64,000 nucleotides of DNA from NCBI GenBank assembly GCA_038255145.1, contig JBBSLP010000030.1, positions 1 to 64,000 of the forward strand, read 5' to 3'. Under the pieces are notes generated by a model. The model saw only the letters and a list, made by a program, of their open reading frames with translations, was not told where the DNA came from and did no database searches. The translations under genes were made by a program, and so were the position numbers. Source of the stretch: WHTX01 sp038255145 (GTDB lineage Bacteria; Actinomycetota; Acidimicrobiia; Acidimicrobiales; CAIXPF01). Below are positions 7,404 to 15,929 of the stretch, piece after piece. Each line of letters begins with the position of its first letter. The stretch's first letter is position 1.

Positions 7404-8078
7404 TCAGCTCAGCACGCTGAGGACCACGGGCAGCCACAGGGCGGTGGCGATGCCGTTGACGAGCATGGCCTGCACGCTGGACCCACCCTGGTCCGGGGTC
7501 GTCCGCAGCACCTCGGCCGTGCCGATGGCGTGGGCCGTGGTCCCCATGGCCACGGCCCGGGCCCGCACGTCCCGCACCCTCATGCGGTCGAGCACCCAAC
7601 CGCCACACACCGCCCCCAACACCCCGGTGGCCACCACCGAGGCCGCGGTCAGGGCGGCCGAGCCGTCAGCCGCGCCGGCGATGGGCACGGCGATGGCGGT
7701 GGTCACCGACTTGGTGGCCATGGCCACCCCCACCTGGCGGCCACCCAGGGCGCCGAGGCCCCCGGCGACGGCTGCGGTCACGAACCCTCCGACGGTTGCC
7801 GCGCCGGCCTCGAGCCGGGTCCGTCGACCACCGCGGCGCAGCTGGCGGGCCAGGGGCACGGCCAGGGCCACCGTGGCCGGGCCCAGCAGCAGGCGCAGGG
7901 GTCGGGTGCCCCGCACGAAGTCGGCCTGGGAGGTGTGGGTGACGAGCAGGCCCACCACGAGGGCGCCGGCGGCCAGCACCACCGGGTTGGCCGCGGGGTG
8001 GCCGCCCAGTCGGGCCCGCAGCCGCACGGCCAGCACCGTCGCCGCCACCGTGGACAGCAGCCACAGGTAGGCCGTCAC
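7404..8078 (-). CDS. lrgB: LrgB/CidB family membrane protein
   Basis: 224 residues, almost entirely hydrophobic, with the conserved LrgB core: VAMATKSVTTAIAVPIAG and the C-terminal GTTAHAIGTAEVLR. LrgB partners LrgA in a holin/antiholin-like or metabolite (pyruvate/glycolate-type) transport pair in the cytoplasmic membrane. The GTG start overlaps the stop of the LrgA gene by 4 nt (GTGA), so the two are translationally coupled. A much longer frame continues upstream but is shadow coding over lrgA and ogt. The family is usually ~230 residues, so the gene looks complete. Confidence 0.85.
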   Translation of the reverse strand: MTAYLWLLSTVAATVLAVRLRARLGGHPAANPVVLAAGALVVGLLVTHTSQADFVRGTRPLRLLLGPATVALAVPLARQLRRGGRRTRLEAGAATVGGFVTAAVAGGLGALGGRQVGVAMATKSVTTAIAVPIAGAADGSAALTAASVVATGVLGAVCGGWVLDRMRVRDVRARAVAMGTTAHAIGTAEVLRTTPDQGGSSVQAMLVNGIATALWLPVVLSVLS

Positions 8079-8479
8079 GCCGGGCCCGATCGTCGGGGCC
8101 GGGCCAGGGTCGCCGTCACCCCCAGGCCCACCACGGTGCTGGTGAGGATGGCGGCCACCAGCACCGGCCAGTGGGCCGACACCAGGTCCCAGCGGAAGCG
8201 CAGGTCGACCACGTAGGGCACGAACAACATGCCCAGCACGGCGATGAGGGCGGCCGCAGGTAGGTCGACGAAGCGGTGCAACCCGGGCCACGCCAACAGC
8301 ACGACGGTCAGCACCACCACCCCCAACGGGGGCCCGCCCAGGGCCAGGGGCAGCACGGCGGCCACCAGGTAGCCCGCCGCCGTGGCCCCGGCGATGAGCA
8401 CCAGGCCCACGGCGGCGTTCGATGCCCGCTGGCGACGGGAAGGGTCCGGGGGCACGATGGGCTCCTGGCGCATGGACAT
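8075..8479 (-). CDS. lrgA: CidA/LrgA family membrane protein
   Basis: 134 residues with four predicted transmembrane stretches (for example AAVGLVLIAGATAAGYLVA and WPVLVAAILTSTVVGLGV) and the family motif FVDLPAAALIAVLGMLFVPY. It is the small subunit of the LrgAB pair, with the start only 14 nt from the divergent ogt start, so its promoter must lie inside the ogt coding region. A GGGAG ribosome site is 8 nt upstream of the ATG. Role in murein turnover or small-acid export is known for the family; nothing here decides which. Confidence 0.83.
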   Translation of the reverse strand: MSMRQEPIVPPDPSRRQRASNAAVGLVLIAGATAAGYLVAAVLPLALGGPPLGVVVLTVVLLAWPGLHRFVDLPAAALIAVLGMLFVPYVVDLRFRWDLVSAHWPVLVAAILTSTVVGLGVTATLARPRRSGPA

Positions 8480-8493
8480 GAAGGGGCGCTCCC

Positions 8494-9006
8494 GTGTACT
8501 TCTCGATCGTGCCGAGCCCGCTCGGGCCGCTGCTGCTCTCGGGCGACGGTGACGGCCTGACCGGGCTCCACGTGGCCGGGGAAGCGTTGGCGCCCGACCA
8601 CCGGGCGGGCGACCTGGTCGAGGACGCCGCTCCCTTCGCCGAGGTCAGCGAGCAGCTCGAGGCGTACTTCGAGGGTGATCGTCGCACGTTCGACGTGCCC
8701 CTGGCCCCCCGGGGCACGGCCTTCCAGCGCGAGGTGTGGTCGGCCCTCCTCGACGTGCCCTACGGCGAGACGGTCACCTACGCCGCCCTGGCCCACCGCT
8801 TGGGACGGCCCCGGGCCTTCCGGGCCGTGGGCGCGGCGAACGGCCGCAACCCAATCTCGGTCATCGTGCCCTGCCACCGGGTCATCGGCACCGACGGCAG
8901 CCTCACGGGCTACGGCTGGGGCATCGAACGCAAGCGCTGGCTGCTCGACCTCGAAGCCGGCCTCAGGACGAAGGAAGGGCCCGACGGGACACGCCGGCCC
9001 GCTTGA
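8494..9006 (+). CDS. ogt: Methylated-DNA-protein-cysteine methyltransferase
   Basis: 170 residues. The suicide DNA-repair enzyme transfers O6-alkyl groups from guanine to its own cysteine. The active site PCHRVIG is present, with the upstream helix-turn-helix FQREVWSALLDVPYGETVTYAALA and the arginine-finger region FRAVGAANGRNPI. The N-terminal domain has the usual MYFSIVPSPLGPL start. GTG start at 8494, preceded by AAGGGG. Divergent from lrgA with only 14 bp between starts. Its last 44 bases overlap the end of the convergent gene at 8963. Confidence 0.93.
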   Translation: MYFSIVPSPLGPLLLSGDGDGLTGLHVAGEALAPDHRAGDLVEDAAPFAEVSEQLEAYFEGDRRTFDVPLAPRGTAFQREVWSALLDVPYGETVTYAALAHRLGRPRAFRAVGAANGRNPISVIVPCHRVIGTDGSLTGYGWGIERKRWLLDLEAGLRTKEGPDGTRRPA

Positions 9007-9379
9007 GCACGTCGGCGGGCACGCCGAGCTCGCGCCACGCCGTGTAGCTGATGCCCTTGCGGGTGCTGTACATCGAGGCCACGGCCACGAACTCGGACTC
9101 CAGAGCGGCCAGGTCGACGCCCTCGCTCAGCTGGCCGACCTCCTGCTCGAGGTCCATGCGCTCCTGGATGAGGTGCAGCCGGGTGAGGGGGTCGATGTCG
9201 GTCTCGAGCTCGGCGGCGATGACTTCGAGGCGCCGGGAGATGGTGTCCGGCGTCCGCTTGCGACCCCGGCGGGGCTTGTGCGTCTCGAGGGCTTCGAGGT
9301 AGTTCCGCACGGCGCGGCTGGCCGCGCGGCCCTCGGCCAGGGCCTGCTTGTGCTCGCTGCTCAGCTGCTTGTCCGTCAT
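8963..9379 (-). CDS. Conserved-looking hypothetical, helical, basic N-terminal patch
   Basis: 138 residues, mostly predicted helix. A basic patch KPRRGRKRT near residue 35-43 precedes a long acidic helix pair (RRLEVIAAELETDIDP, QERMDLEQEVGQL). The last third, SYTAWRELGVPADVLKRAG, looks like a small conserved helical motif with a possible nucleic-acid role, but I do not recognise a named family. The codon use is normal for this genome and the frame is clean, so I take it to be a real gene. It is convergent with ogt, overlapping 44 nt at the 3' ends. Confidence 0.65.
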   Translation of the reverse strand: MTDKQLSSEHKQALAEGRAASRAVRNYLEALETHKPRRGRKRTPDTISRRLEVIAAELETDIDPLTRLHLIQERMDLEQEVGQLSEGVDLAALESEFVAVASMYSTRKGISYTAWRELGVPADVLKRAGVSRRALPSS

Positions 9380-9493
9380 CGGACCCGAAGTACAGCACGG
9401 CGGCCCGCTCCCGTGCTCATCCCCGTCGACGGGCGGTCCTCGCCGTCACCAGGGCGCGGCGCGCTCCCGGCGTTGCGGGTGCGGGGCAGCAGA

Positions 9494-9499
9494 TAGGGT
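9494..9499 (+). promoter_or_regulatory. -10 element TAGGGT
   Basis: TAGGGT about 50 nt before GTG 9549 would give a leader of roughly 42 nt carrying the GGGGGAGGAA ribosome site. Confidence 0.35.
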
Positions 9500-9548
9500 C
9501 CCGGCCCAGGTGAGCGGCATCGAGGCGGCGAACCCGGGGGAGGAAGAC

Positions 9549-12134
9549 GTGGAGCAGCCACTGGCTGGGGTGCGCGTCGTCGAGCTGGCCACGGGGGTGG
9601 CCGGGGGCTATGCCGGCAAGCTCCTGGCCGACTTCGGGGCCGATGTCGTCAAGGTCGAGCCTCCGGGAGGTGACCCGGTGCGGGCCCAGGGGCCGTTCCC
9701 CGACGACGTCGTGACCGACGACGCCCTTGACACCGGCTACCTGGAGCAGGGCGCCCTCCACCTGCACCTGGGCACCAACAAGCGCTCGGCCGTGGCCGAC
9801 CTGCGCACCGAGGCGGGACGGGCGCTGGTGCGGGACCTGGTGGGCGGGGCCGACATTCTGCTCGAGTCCTCCACCCCGGGCACCCTCGAGGCCCTGGGCC
9901 TGGGCTACGAGGACCTACGTCGGATCCGGCCCGGCATCGTGGTCACCTCGGTGACCCCCTTCGGCCAGGACGGGCCCTACGCGACCATGGCCGGCGAGGA
10001 GATCGTCCACTACGCCATGGGCGGTCCCATGCACGCCACGGGCATCGCCGCCCGCGAGCCGTTGAAGCTGGCCGGCAGCCTCATCCAGTACCAGTGCGGT
10101 GGTCTGGCCGCGGTGGCGACGGTGGCCGCACTGGCCGTGGCCGAGGCCGACGGCGAGGGCGTGCACATCGACGTCAGCAACCTGGAGACCCAGGTGGGCA
10201 CGATCGATCGCCGCACCAGCTACCTGCTGTACCACTCTTTCACCGGGCGGACCGTGGCCCGGGCCGAGGCCGGCACCGCCCATTCGTCGGTCCCCGCGGG
10301 GATGTTCCCCACCACCGACGGCTACGTGCAGATCATCTCCATCCCCGCCTGGGTGCCCCGCATGCTCGAGGCCCTGGGGGACGACCACCTGGCCGCCCGC
10401 TTCGCCGAACCGGGGTGGATGTCGGACCCCGACCTGCCCGACGAGGTCAACGCCGCGCTGTTCCCCTGGCTGTTCGCCCGCACCAAGGCCGAGGCGGCCA
10501 GGGACGGCCAGGCCGTGCGCTGGGCGGTCACCCCCCTCAACACCCCCCTCGACGTGCTCCACGACGAGCACTTCGCCGCCCGGGGCTTCTGGGTCGACGT
10601 CGACCACCCCGTCACCGGCGGACACCGCCAACCCGGTGCCCCCTTCCGCATGGACGACGGCTGGGCCCTGCGTCGGCCCGCCCCTCTGCTGGGCCAGCAC
10701 CAGGCCGAGATCGAAGCCGACGCGGCGGCTGCGGCCGCCGCGACGGCTGCGACCGCCGAGCACCCGCCGGCACCGGCGGTGGCCGCCCACCGCCCCGGGA
10801 GCCAGGGTCGGCGCCTGCCCCTGGACGGGATCCGGGTGCTCGACCTGACCGTGGTGTGGGCCGGGCCCTTCGCCACCATGCTCCTGGCCGACCTGGGGGC
10901 CGAGGTCATCCGGGTGGACAACCCGTGGATCTTCCCCACGGCGACGCGGGGTTCCGTGCCCCGCCCGCCCCGGGCGCTGGTCCCCGAGATGGGCCCCTTG
11001 TCCTCCTACCCCGACGACGACCCCGGGGCCCGGCCCTGGAACCGCCACTCCATGTTCTCGGCCCACTCCCGGGGCAAGCTCGGCGCCACCCTCGACCTGC
11101 GTAGGGCCGATGGGGTCGAGGCCTTCCTGCAGCTCGTCGAGCGGTCCGACGTCGTCGTGGAGAACAACTCGGCCCGGGTGCTCGACCAGTTGGGCCTGGG
11201 CTGGGACGTGCTGTCGGCCCGCAACCCCCGCATCATCGCCGTGCGCATGCCCCCCATGGGCCTGTCGGGGCCCTACCGGGACTGGCTGGGCTTCGGTGCC
11301 CACTTCGAGGCGCTGTGCGGGCTGACCTCGCTGCGGGGCTACACCGACCTCGACCCCAGCTCGACCGGCCCGGTCTTCCACATGGACCCGGCCACCGGCG
11401 CGGCCGGGGCCCTGGCCACGCTGCTGGCCCTGCGGCGCCGTGAGCGCAGCGGCCGTGGGTGCCTGGTCGAGCTACCCCAGTCCGAGAACCTCATCCAGCA
11501 CATCGGCGAGTTCATGATCGACGCCGACCGCACCGGACGGGTGCATGGGCCCGGTGGCAACCGCCACCCCACCCGGGCGCCGCAGGGCTGCTACCCCTGC
11601 GCGGCGCCCGATGGTACGCCGGGCCCGGCGGCCGATCGCTGGGCCGTCATCTCGGTGGGCGACGACGCCCAGTGGGCCGGTCTGGGCCGGGCCCTGGGCC
11701 AGCCGGCGTGGGCCGGCGACGACCGCTTCGCCACCGCCGCCGGTCGCCGGGCCCACCACGACGAGCTCGATGCCCTGGTGGCCTCGGTCACGACGACGAT
11801 GCAGCCCTACGACGTGTTCCACCGGTGCCAGGCCGAGGGGGTGGCCGCAGCCCCCGTGCTCGACGAGCCCGGCTGCTATGCCGAGCCCCACCTGGCCGCC
11901 CGGGGTGCCTTCCGGGACAACGGCTCGGTCGACCTCGGTACGCACCGCTTCCCCGGCCACCTGTGGCGCTGGGATGGCCCCGAGCTGCGGTGGGGTCCCC
12001 TGTCCCGGCTGGGGGCGGACAACGAGCACGTGATGCGTGACGTGCTCGGCGTCGACGACGAGGGCTGGCAGCGGCTCGACGCCGCCGGGCACCTCTCCTG
12101 CGACTACCTGGCCCCCGACGGCACGCCGTGGTGA
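9549..12134 (+). CDS. Two-domain family III CoA-transferase (CaiB/BaiF fusion)
   Basis: 861 residues: two complete CoA-transferase family III units in tandem. The first (about 1-390) begins PLAGVRVVELATGVAGGYAG and has GVHIDVSNLE, where the Asp is the expected CoA-thioester nucleophile. An Ala-rich linker (~395-420) leads to a second unit starting LDGIRVLDLTVVWAGPFATM, whose equivalent segment reads CLVELPQSENL, placing Glu where Asp is usual. These enzymes move CoA between carboxylic acids, and single-domain ones dimerise as interlocked rings; a fusion can form the ring in cis with two different active sites. Start GTG 9549 is fixed by GGAGGAA 4 nt upstream. Substrate unknown; two more family III genes lie at 39400 and 40665. 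Confidence 0.85.
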   Translation: MEQPLAGVRVVELATGVAGGYAGKLLADFGADVVKVEPPGGDPVRAQGPFPDDVVTDDALDTGYLEQGALHLHLGTNKRSAVADLRTEAGRALVRDLVGGADILLESSTPGTLEALGLGYEDLRRIRPGIVVTSVTPFGQDGPYATMAGEEIVHYAMGGPMHATGIAAREPLKLAGSLIQYQCGGLAAVATVAALAVAEADGEGVHIDVSNLETQVGTIDRRTSYLLYHSFTGRTVARAEAGTAHSSVPAGMFPTTDGYVQIISIPAWVPRMLEALGDDHLAARFAEPGWMSDPDLPDEVNAALFPWLFARTKAEAARDGQAVRWAVTPLNTPLDVLHDEHFAARGFWVDVDHPVTGGHRQPGAPFRMDDGWALRRPAPLLGQHQAEIEADAAAAAAATAATAEHPPAPAVAAHRPGSQGRRLPLDGIRVLDLTVVWAGPFATMLLADLGAEVIRVDNPWIFPTATRGSVPRPPRALVPEMGPLSSYPDDDPGARPWNRHSMFSAHSRGKLGATLDLRRADGVEAFLQLVERSDVVVENNSARVLDQLGLGWDVLSARNPRIIAVRMPPMGLSGPYRDWLGFGAHFEALCGLTSLRGYTDLDPSSTGPVFHMDPATGAAGALATLLALRRRERSGRGCLVELPQSENLIQHIGEFMIDADRTGRVHGPGGNRHPTRAPQGCYPCAAPDGTPGPAADRWAVISVGDDAQWAGLGRALGQPAWAGDDRFATAAGRRAHHDELDALVASVTTTMQPYDVFHRCQAEGVAAAPVLDEPGCYAEPHLAARGAFRDNGSVDLGTHRFPGHLWRWDGPELRWGPLSRLGADNEHVMRDVLGVDDEGWQRLDAAGHLSCDYLAPDGTPW

Positions 12135-12312
12135 ACGCCGGGCCGGGAAGGCCGGGTCGGGCTTGCGGCCCGTCCCCGGCCCGAACCGGCGGGTGGCCCC
12201 ATGGGTGACCCCGTGGGAAGATGGCGCCCGTGACCTGTCGCACCTGCTCACCCCCGGCATCGGTGCGCCGGCCGACCACAGGCGCCCGGCCCGGGGCCGC
12301 TCGGGCGCGTTC

Positions 12313-13536
12313 GTGGCCAGCCCCCCGCTGATCCGTCGGCCCGGGGCCGCCCGTGCAGATGTCCCGCCGTCACCGGCGGCGCCCACGGCGGTCGTGCTCA
12401 TCGAGGACGATGCCGGCGACGCCTTGCTGGTGCAGGAACTGTTGGGCGACGCCGACGAGGCCTTCGAGACCACGTGGGTGACGAGCCTGGCCGAGGCGCA
12501 CGCCCAGCTGGCCGGTCGCTCACCGTGCGTGCTGCTCGATCTGGGCCTGCCCGACGCCGACGGCATCGGTGCCCTGCGCGAGGTGCTGCGCGTGGCCCCG
12601 GCGTCGCCCGTCGTCGTGCTCACCGGGTTCGACGACAAGGCCCGCGGCGTCGAGGCCGTGGCCGCGGGCGCCCAGGACTACCTGGTCAAAGGAGCCGTCG
12701 ACGGCCAGCTGCTGGCCCGGTCGTTGCGCTACGCCATGGAGCGCAAGCGGGCCGACGAGTCGGCCCGGCGCCTGCACGAGGTCGAGGTCCGCCGCAGCGA
12801 GGCCCGGCGCCTCGAGCGGGGCCTGCTGCCCCGACCCCTGGTGCGCGACGAAGGCATCCGCTGGGTGTCGCGCTACCGGCCCGGCGGAGGTGAGACCCTG
12901 CTGGGCGGGGACTTCTTCGACGCCATCGAGGCCCCCGACGGCACCCTGCGGGTCATCATCGGCGACGTGTGCGGCCACGGCCCCGACGAGGCCGCCCTCG
13001 GTGTCAGCCTGCGCATCGCCTGGCGCACCCTGGTGCTGACCGGCTACCCGGCCCAGGACGCGCTCCCCGCCCTCGACGAGGTCCTCCGCCACGAGCGCTT
13101 CGACGACACCCTGTTCGCCACCGCCGTGGACGTCGAGATCCACCCCGACCGCCGCTCGGCCACCATGCGCCTGGCCGGGCACCCCCCACCCCTGGTCCTC
13201 GAGCCCGAGGTGGCCATCCTCGGTGTCGACCGGCCCGGACCCCCTCTGGGTGTGCTGGACAACTTCCGCTGGGTGGGCGAGCGCGTGGAGCTGGCCCCCA
13301 CGTGGTCCCTGCTCCTCTACACCGACGGGCTCATCGAGGGGAGGGCCGACCACGAGAGCGGTCGCCTCGGTGAAGGCGGCCTGGTCGACCTGCTGCGGGA
13401 GAGCCTGCCCGCCGAGGACCCCGCCGAGCTCGTCGACCACCTGATCGCCACCGCGGAACGCCACCACCGCGGCCCCCTGCCCGACGACGTGGCCCTGGTG
13501 CTGCTCAGCTACCGCCAGGGGCGGGACGGCCGGTGA
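12313..13536 (+). CDS. Response regulator with PP2C-type (RsbU/SpoIIE) phosphatase output
   Basis: Receiver domain (~25-145): acidic pocket IEDDAGD, phosphoacceptor Asp in VLLDLGLPDADG, and the Lys of YLVKGAV. A short helical linker with EARRLERGLLPRPL leads to a SpoIIE/PP2C phosphatase (~190-400) with metal-binding GGDFFDAIE and IIGDVCGHGPDEA, then LLLYTDGLIEGR and DDVALVLL. Such proteins dephosphorylate anti-anti-sigma factors in partner-switching cascades. No STAS or RsbW gene is nearby, so the target is elsewhere. The start is uncertain: GTG 12313 is used, with GTG 12193 or 12205 as alternatives. First of four overlapping signalling genes. Confidence 0.85.
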   Translation: MASPPLIRRPGAARADVPPSPAAPTAVVLIEDDAGDALLVQELLGDADEAFETTWVTSLAEAHAQLAGRSPCVLLDLGLPDADGIGALREVLRVAPASPVVVLTGFDDKARGVEAVAAGAQDYLVKGAVDGQLLARSLRYAMERKRADESARRLHEVEVRRSEARRLERGLLPRPLVRDEGIRWVSRYRPGGGETLLGGDFFDAIEAPDGTLRVIIGDVCGHGPDEAALGVSLRIAWRTLVLTGYPAQDALPALDEVLRHERFDDTLFATAVDVEIHPDRRSATMRLAGHPPPLVLEPEVAILGVDRPGPPLGVLDNFRWVGERVELAPTWSLLLYTDGLIEGRADHESGRLGEGGLVDLLRESLPAEDPAELVDHLIATAERHHRGPLPDDVALVLLSYRQGRDGR

Positions 13537-15143
13537 GCCTGGCTCCAACGTCGGCACCGTGGGTGCTGCGACGTCGGGTGTCGGTCCTGGTGCTGGTGAG
13601 CGCGGTCGTCACCCTGGTGCTGGTGGCCACGGGCTGGTATTCGTTCGCCCGGCTGCTCGACGCCCGCTCCGACCTGATCGACCGGGTCGACCCCGCCGCC
13701 CTCGCCTCCCGCGACCTCTTCAACGCCTACATCGACCAGGAGACCGGGGTGCGGGGCTTCGCCATCACCGGGGATCCGTCGTTCCTCGACCCCTACCGGG
13801 AGGGATCGGCGGCGGGGGACGAAGCTCTGGACCGGCTGCGCGATCGAACGGCGGGGATGTCGGTGGCGGCCACCGTGAGCGAGGTCGTCGATCAGGGCGA
13901 GCGGTGGCGGTCCACCGTGGCCGAGCCCACCATCGCCGCCGCGGGCACCGACCCTGCCGTCGCCCGCCAACTGGTGGAGGCGGGCAAGGCCAGCTTCGAC
14001 GCGGTCCGCAGCACCTTCGAGGACCTCGACGGGCAGCTGGGTGCGGCACGCCGCACGTCGCGTGCCGACCTGGACCGGGCCACCCAGGCCCTGATCGTGG
14101 TGCTGTCCGTCCTGGCCGTGGGTCTGGTGGCGATGGGGGCGATCATCTGGTTGGCCCTGCTCCGCTGGGTGGTGCGGCCCCTCGTGGAGCTGGGAGAGGA
14201 GACCCGGGTGGTGGCCGAGGGCAACCTCGAGCACGCCATCGTGCCCAGTGGCCCGGCCGAGCTCGTGGCCCTGGGGGTGGCGGCCGATGCCATGCGCCTG
14301 CGCATCGTGACCGAGCTGCAGGTGGCCAACGCCGCGCAGGCCGAGCTCGACGTCCAGGCCCGGGAGCTGGCCCGGTCCAACGCCGAGCTCGAGCAGTTCG
14401 CCTACGTCGCCTCCCACGACCTCCAGGAGCCGCTGCGCAAGGTGGCCAGCTTCTGTGAGCTCCTCCGCCGTCGCTACTCGGGTCAGCTCGACGAACGGGC
14501 CGACCAGTACATCGACTTCGCCGTCGACGGGGCCAAGCGCATGCAGGTGCTCATCAACGACCTGCTGGCCTTCTCCCGGGTGGGCCGGGTGGGTGACGGC
14601 CTCAGCCCCGTGGACTGCGACGAGGTCGTGGCCACGGCCCTGCACCACTCGTCGATGGTGATCGAGGAGACCGGGGCCCAGGTCATCGTCGGCCCCCTGC
14701 CCACGGTGGCCGGCGACCGCTCGCTGCTGGTCATGCTGTTCAAGAACCTGATCGAGAACTCCATCAAGTTCCGCGGTGAGGCCACGCCCCGCATCGAGAT
14801 CGACGCCCAGCCCTATGACCTGTCCGCTGATCTGTCCGGCGAACTGCCCGGTGATCCGTCCGGTGCGGCCGGGTGGCTCTTCACCCTGCGCGACAACGGC
14901 ATCGGCATCCAACCCGAGTACCGGGACAAGGTGTTCGTGATCTTCCAGCGCCTGCACTCCCGTGAGCAGTACCCGGGGACGGGCATCGGCCTGGCCATGT
15001 GCCGCAAGATCGTCGAGCACCACGGCGGTCGCATCTGGATCGAGGACGGCCGCTCTGCAGAAGCGGGGCAAGATGGCGGGCAGGGCCAGCCCGGCACCAC
15101 CTTCCGTTGGACCCTGGCCGCACAGGAGGAACCGGTCCCATGA
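13533..15143 (+). CDS. CHASE3-HAMP sensor histidine kinase
   Basis: 536 residues. Helix 1 (~15-38), extracellular CHASE3 domain with its signature DQETGVRGFAITGD, second helix (~188-215), HAMP segment ending VRPLVELGEETRVVAEGNLE, then a HisKA dimer helix with phospho-His in YVASHDLQEPLRK and a HATPase with N-box NLIENSIKF, G1 RDNGIGI and G2 GTGIGLAMC. The HisKA type resembles phytochrome-like kinases that pair with small single-domain regulators. Its GTG overlaps the preceding stop by 4 nt (GTGA) and its stop overlaps the next ATG. A degenerate 12-bp repeat inserts DLSADLSGELPGDPSG inside the ATPase domain (residues 429-444). Confidence 0.9.
   Translation: MSLAPTSAPWVLRRRVSVLVLVSAVVTLVLVATGWYSFARLLDARSDLIDRVDPAALASRDLFNAYIDQETGVRGFAITGDPSFLDPYREGSAAGDEALDRLRDRTAGMSVAATVSEVVDQGERWRSTVAEPTIAAAGTDPAVARQLVEAGKASFDAVRSTFEDLDGQLGAARRTSRADLDRATQALIVVLSVLAVGLVAMGAIIWLALLRWVVRPLVELGEETRVVAEGNLEHAIVPSGPAELVALGVAADAMRLRIVTELQVANAAQAELDVQARELARSNAELEQFAYVASHDLQEPLRKVASFCELLRRRYSGQLDERADQYIDFAVDGAKRMQVLINDLLAFSRVGRVGDGLSPVDCDEVVATALHHSSMVIEETGAQVIVGPLPTVAGDRSLLVMLFKNLIENSIKFRGEATPRIEIDAQPYDLSADLSGELPGDPSGAAGWLFTLRDNGIGIQPEYRDKVFVIFQRLHSREQYPGTGIGLAMCRKIVEHHGGRIWIEDGRSAEAGQDGGQGQPGTTFRWTLAAQEEPVP
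14817..14864 (+). repeat. Four degenerate 12-bp in-frame repeats in the kinase ATPase domain
   Basis: Units GACCTGTCCGCT, GATCTGTCCGGC, GAACTGCCCGGT and GATCCGTCCGGT encode DLSA-DLSG-ELPG-DPSG between the strand IEIDAQPY and the G1 strand AGWLFTLRDNG. Repeat slippage in an otherwise conserved domain would expand a surface loop. Confidence 0.7.
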
Positions 15144-15610
15144 CCGACATCAGCCACCCCGACGGGATCGTCATCCTGCTCGTCGAGGACGACCCCGGCG
15201 ACGTGCTCATCATGCGCGAGGCGCTGGAGGACTCCAAGATCGTCAACCGGCTCTACACCGTGGACAACGGCGAGGCCGCGGTCGACTTCCTCCACCAGCG
15301 GGGCGAGTTCACCGACGCCCCCCGGCCCGACCTGATCCTGTTGGACCTCAACCTGCCCCGGCTCGACGGGCGTGAGGTGTTGGCCCGCATCAAGGGGGAG
15401 CCGTCGTTGCGCCGCACCCCGGTGGTGGTGCTGACCACGTCGGGGGCCGAGGAGGACATCGTGCGCAGCTACGACCTGCACGCCAACGCCTACGTCACCA
15501 AGCCCGTCGACCTCGACCAGTTCATGAAGGTCGTCAAGCAGATCGACGAGTTCTTCATCACCATCGTCAAGCTGCCCCCGCCCGCCCGCGCCGAGGAGCC
15601 CCAGCCGTGA
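15140..15610 (+). CDS. Single-domain response regulator (Rcp1-like)
   Basis: 156 residues, a receiver domain only. Acidic pocket LLVEDDPGD, phosphoacceptor Asp in LILLDLNLPRLDG, switch Thr in VVLTTSG, and conserved Lys in YVTKPVD. The sequence style (VEDDPGDVLIMREALE, LRRTPVVVLTTS) is that of regulators paired with phytochrome-like kinases, which matches the kinase immediately upstream. ATG overlaps the kinase stop (ATGA), with CAGGAGGA as ribosome site. It has no output domain, so it probably relays phosphate or blocks a partner, perhaps the REC-phosphatase of the same operon. Confidence 0.92.
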   Translation: MTDISHPDGIVILLVEDDPGDVLIMREALEDSKIVNRLYTVDNGEAAVDFLHQRGEFTDAPRPDLILLDLNLPRLDGREVLARIKGEPSLRRTPVVVLTTSGAEEDIVRSYDLHANAYVTKPVDLDQFMKVVKQIDEFFITIVKLPPPARAEEPQP

Positions 15611-15885
15611 TCGCCGCCTTCGTCCTCATCGACGCCGAGCCCTCCCGGGTGGCCGCCCTTGGAGCCGAGCTGGCCGACATCCCCGGCGTGGTCGAGGCCC
15701 ACTCCGTCGCCGGGCACCACGACCTGGTGGCCGTCCTGCAGGTGGCCGACCACGAGGCGGTGGCCAGCACGGTGACCCAGCGCATCGGCGCCCTGGACGG
15801 CATCCGCCAGACCCGCACCCTCATCTCGTTCCGGGCCTACTCGTCCGAGGACCTGGCCGCGGCCTACGAGGGCATCGGCGACTGA
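15607..15885 (+). CDS. Stand-alone Lrp/AsnC ligand-binding (RAM) domain protein
   Basis: 92 residues, matching the RAM effector domain of Lrp/AsnC regulators without the DNA-binding half: AFVLIDAEPSRVAALGAEL, GVVEAHSVAGHHDLVAVLQV and a closing ISFRAYSSEDL. Such stand-alone RAM proteins bind amino acids or related ligands and oligomerise; their partners are largely unknown. The GTG overlaps the response-regulator stop by 4 nt (GTGA), so it is the fourth member of the signalling operon, which is an unusual combination. Confidence 0.88.
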   Translation: MIAAFVLIDAEPSRVAALGAELADIPGVVEAHSVAGHHDLVAVLQVADHEAVASTVTQRIGALDGIRQTRTLISFRAYSSEDLAAAYEGIGD

Positions 15886-15929
15886 CGGACCGACCTGCGC
15901 CGGCCCGTCAGCGACCTGTTCGACGCAGA

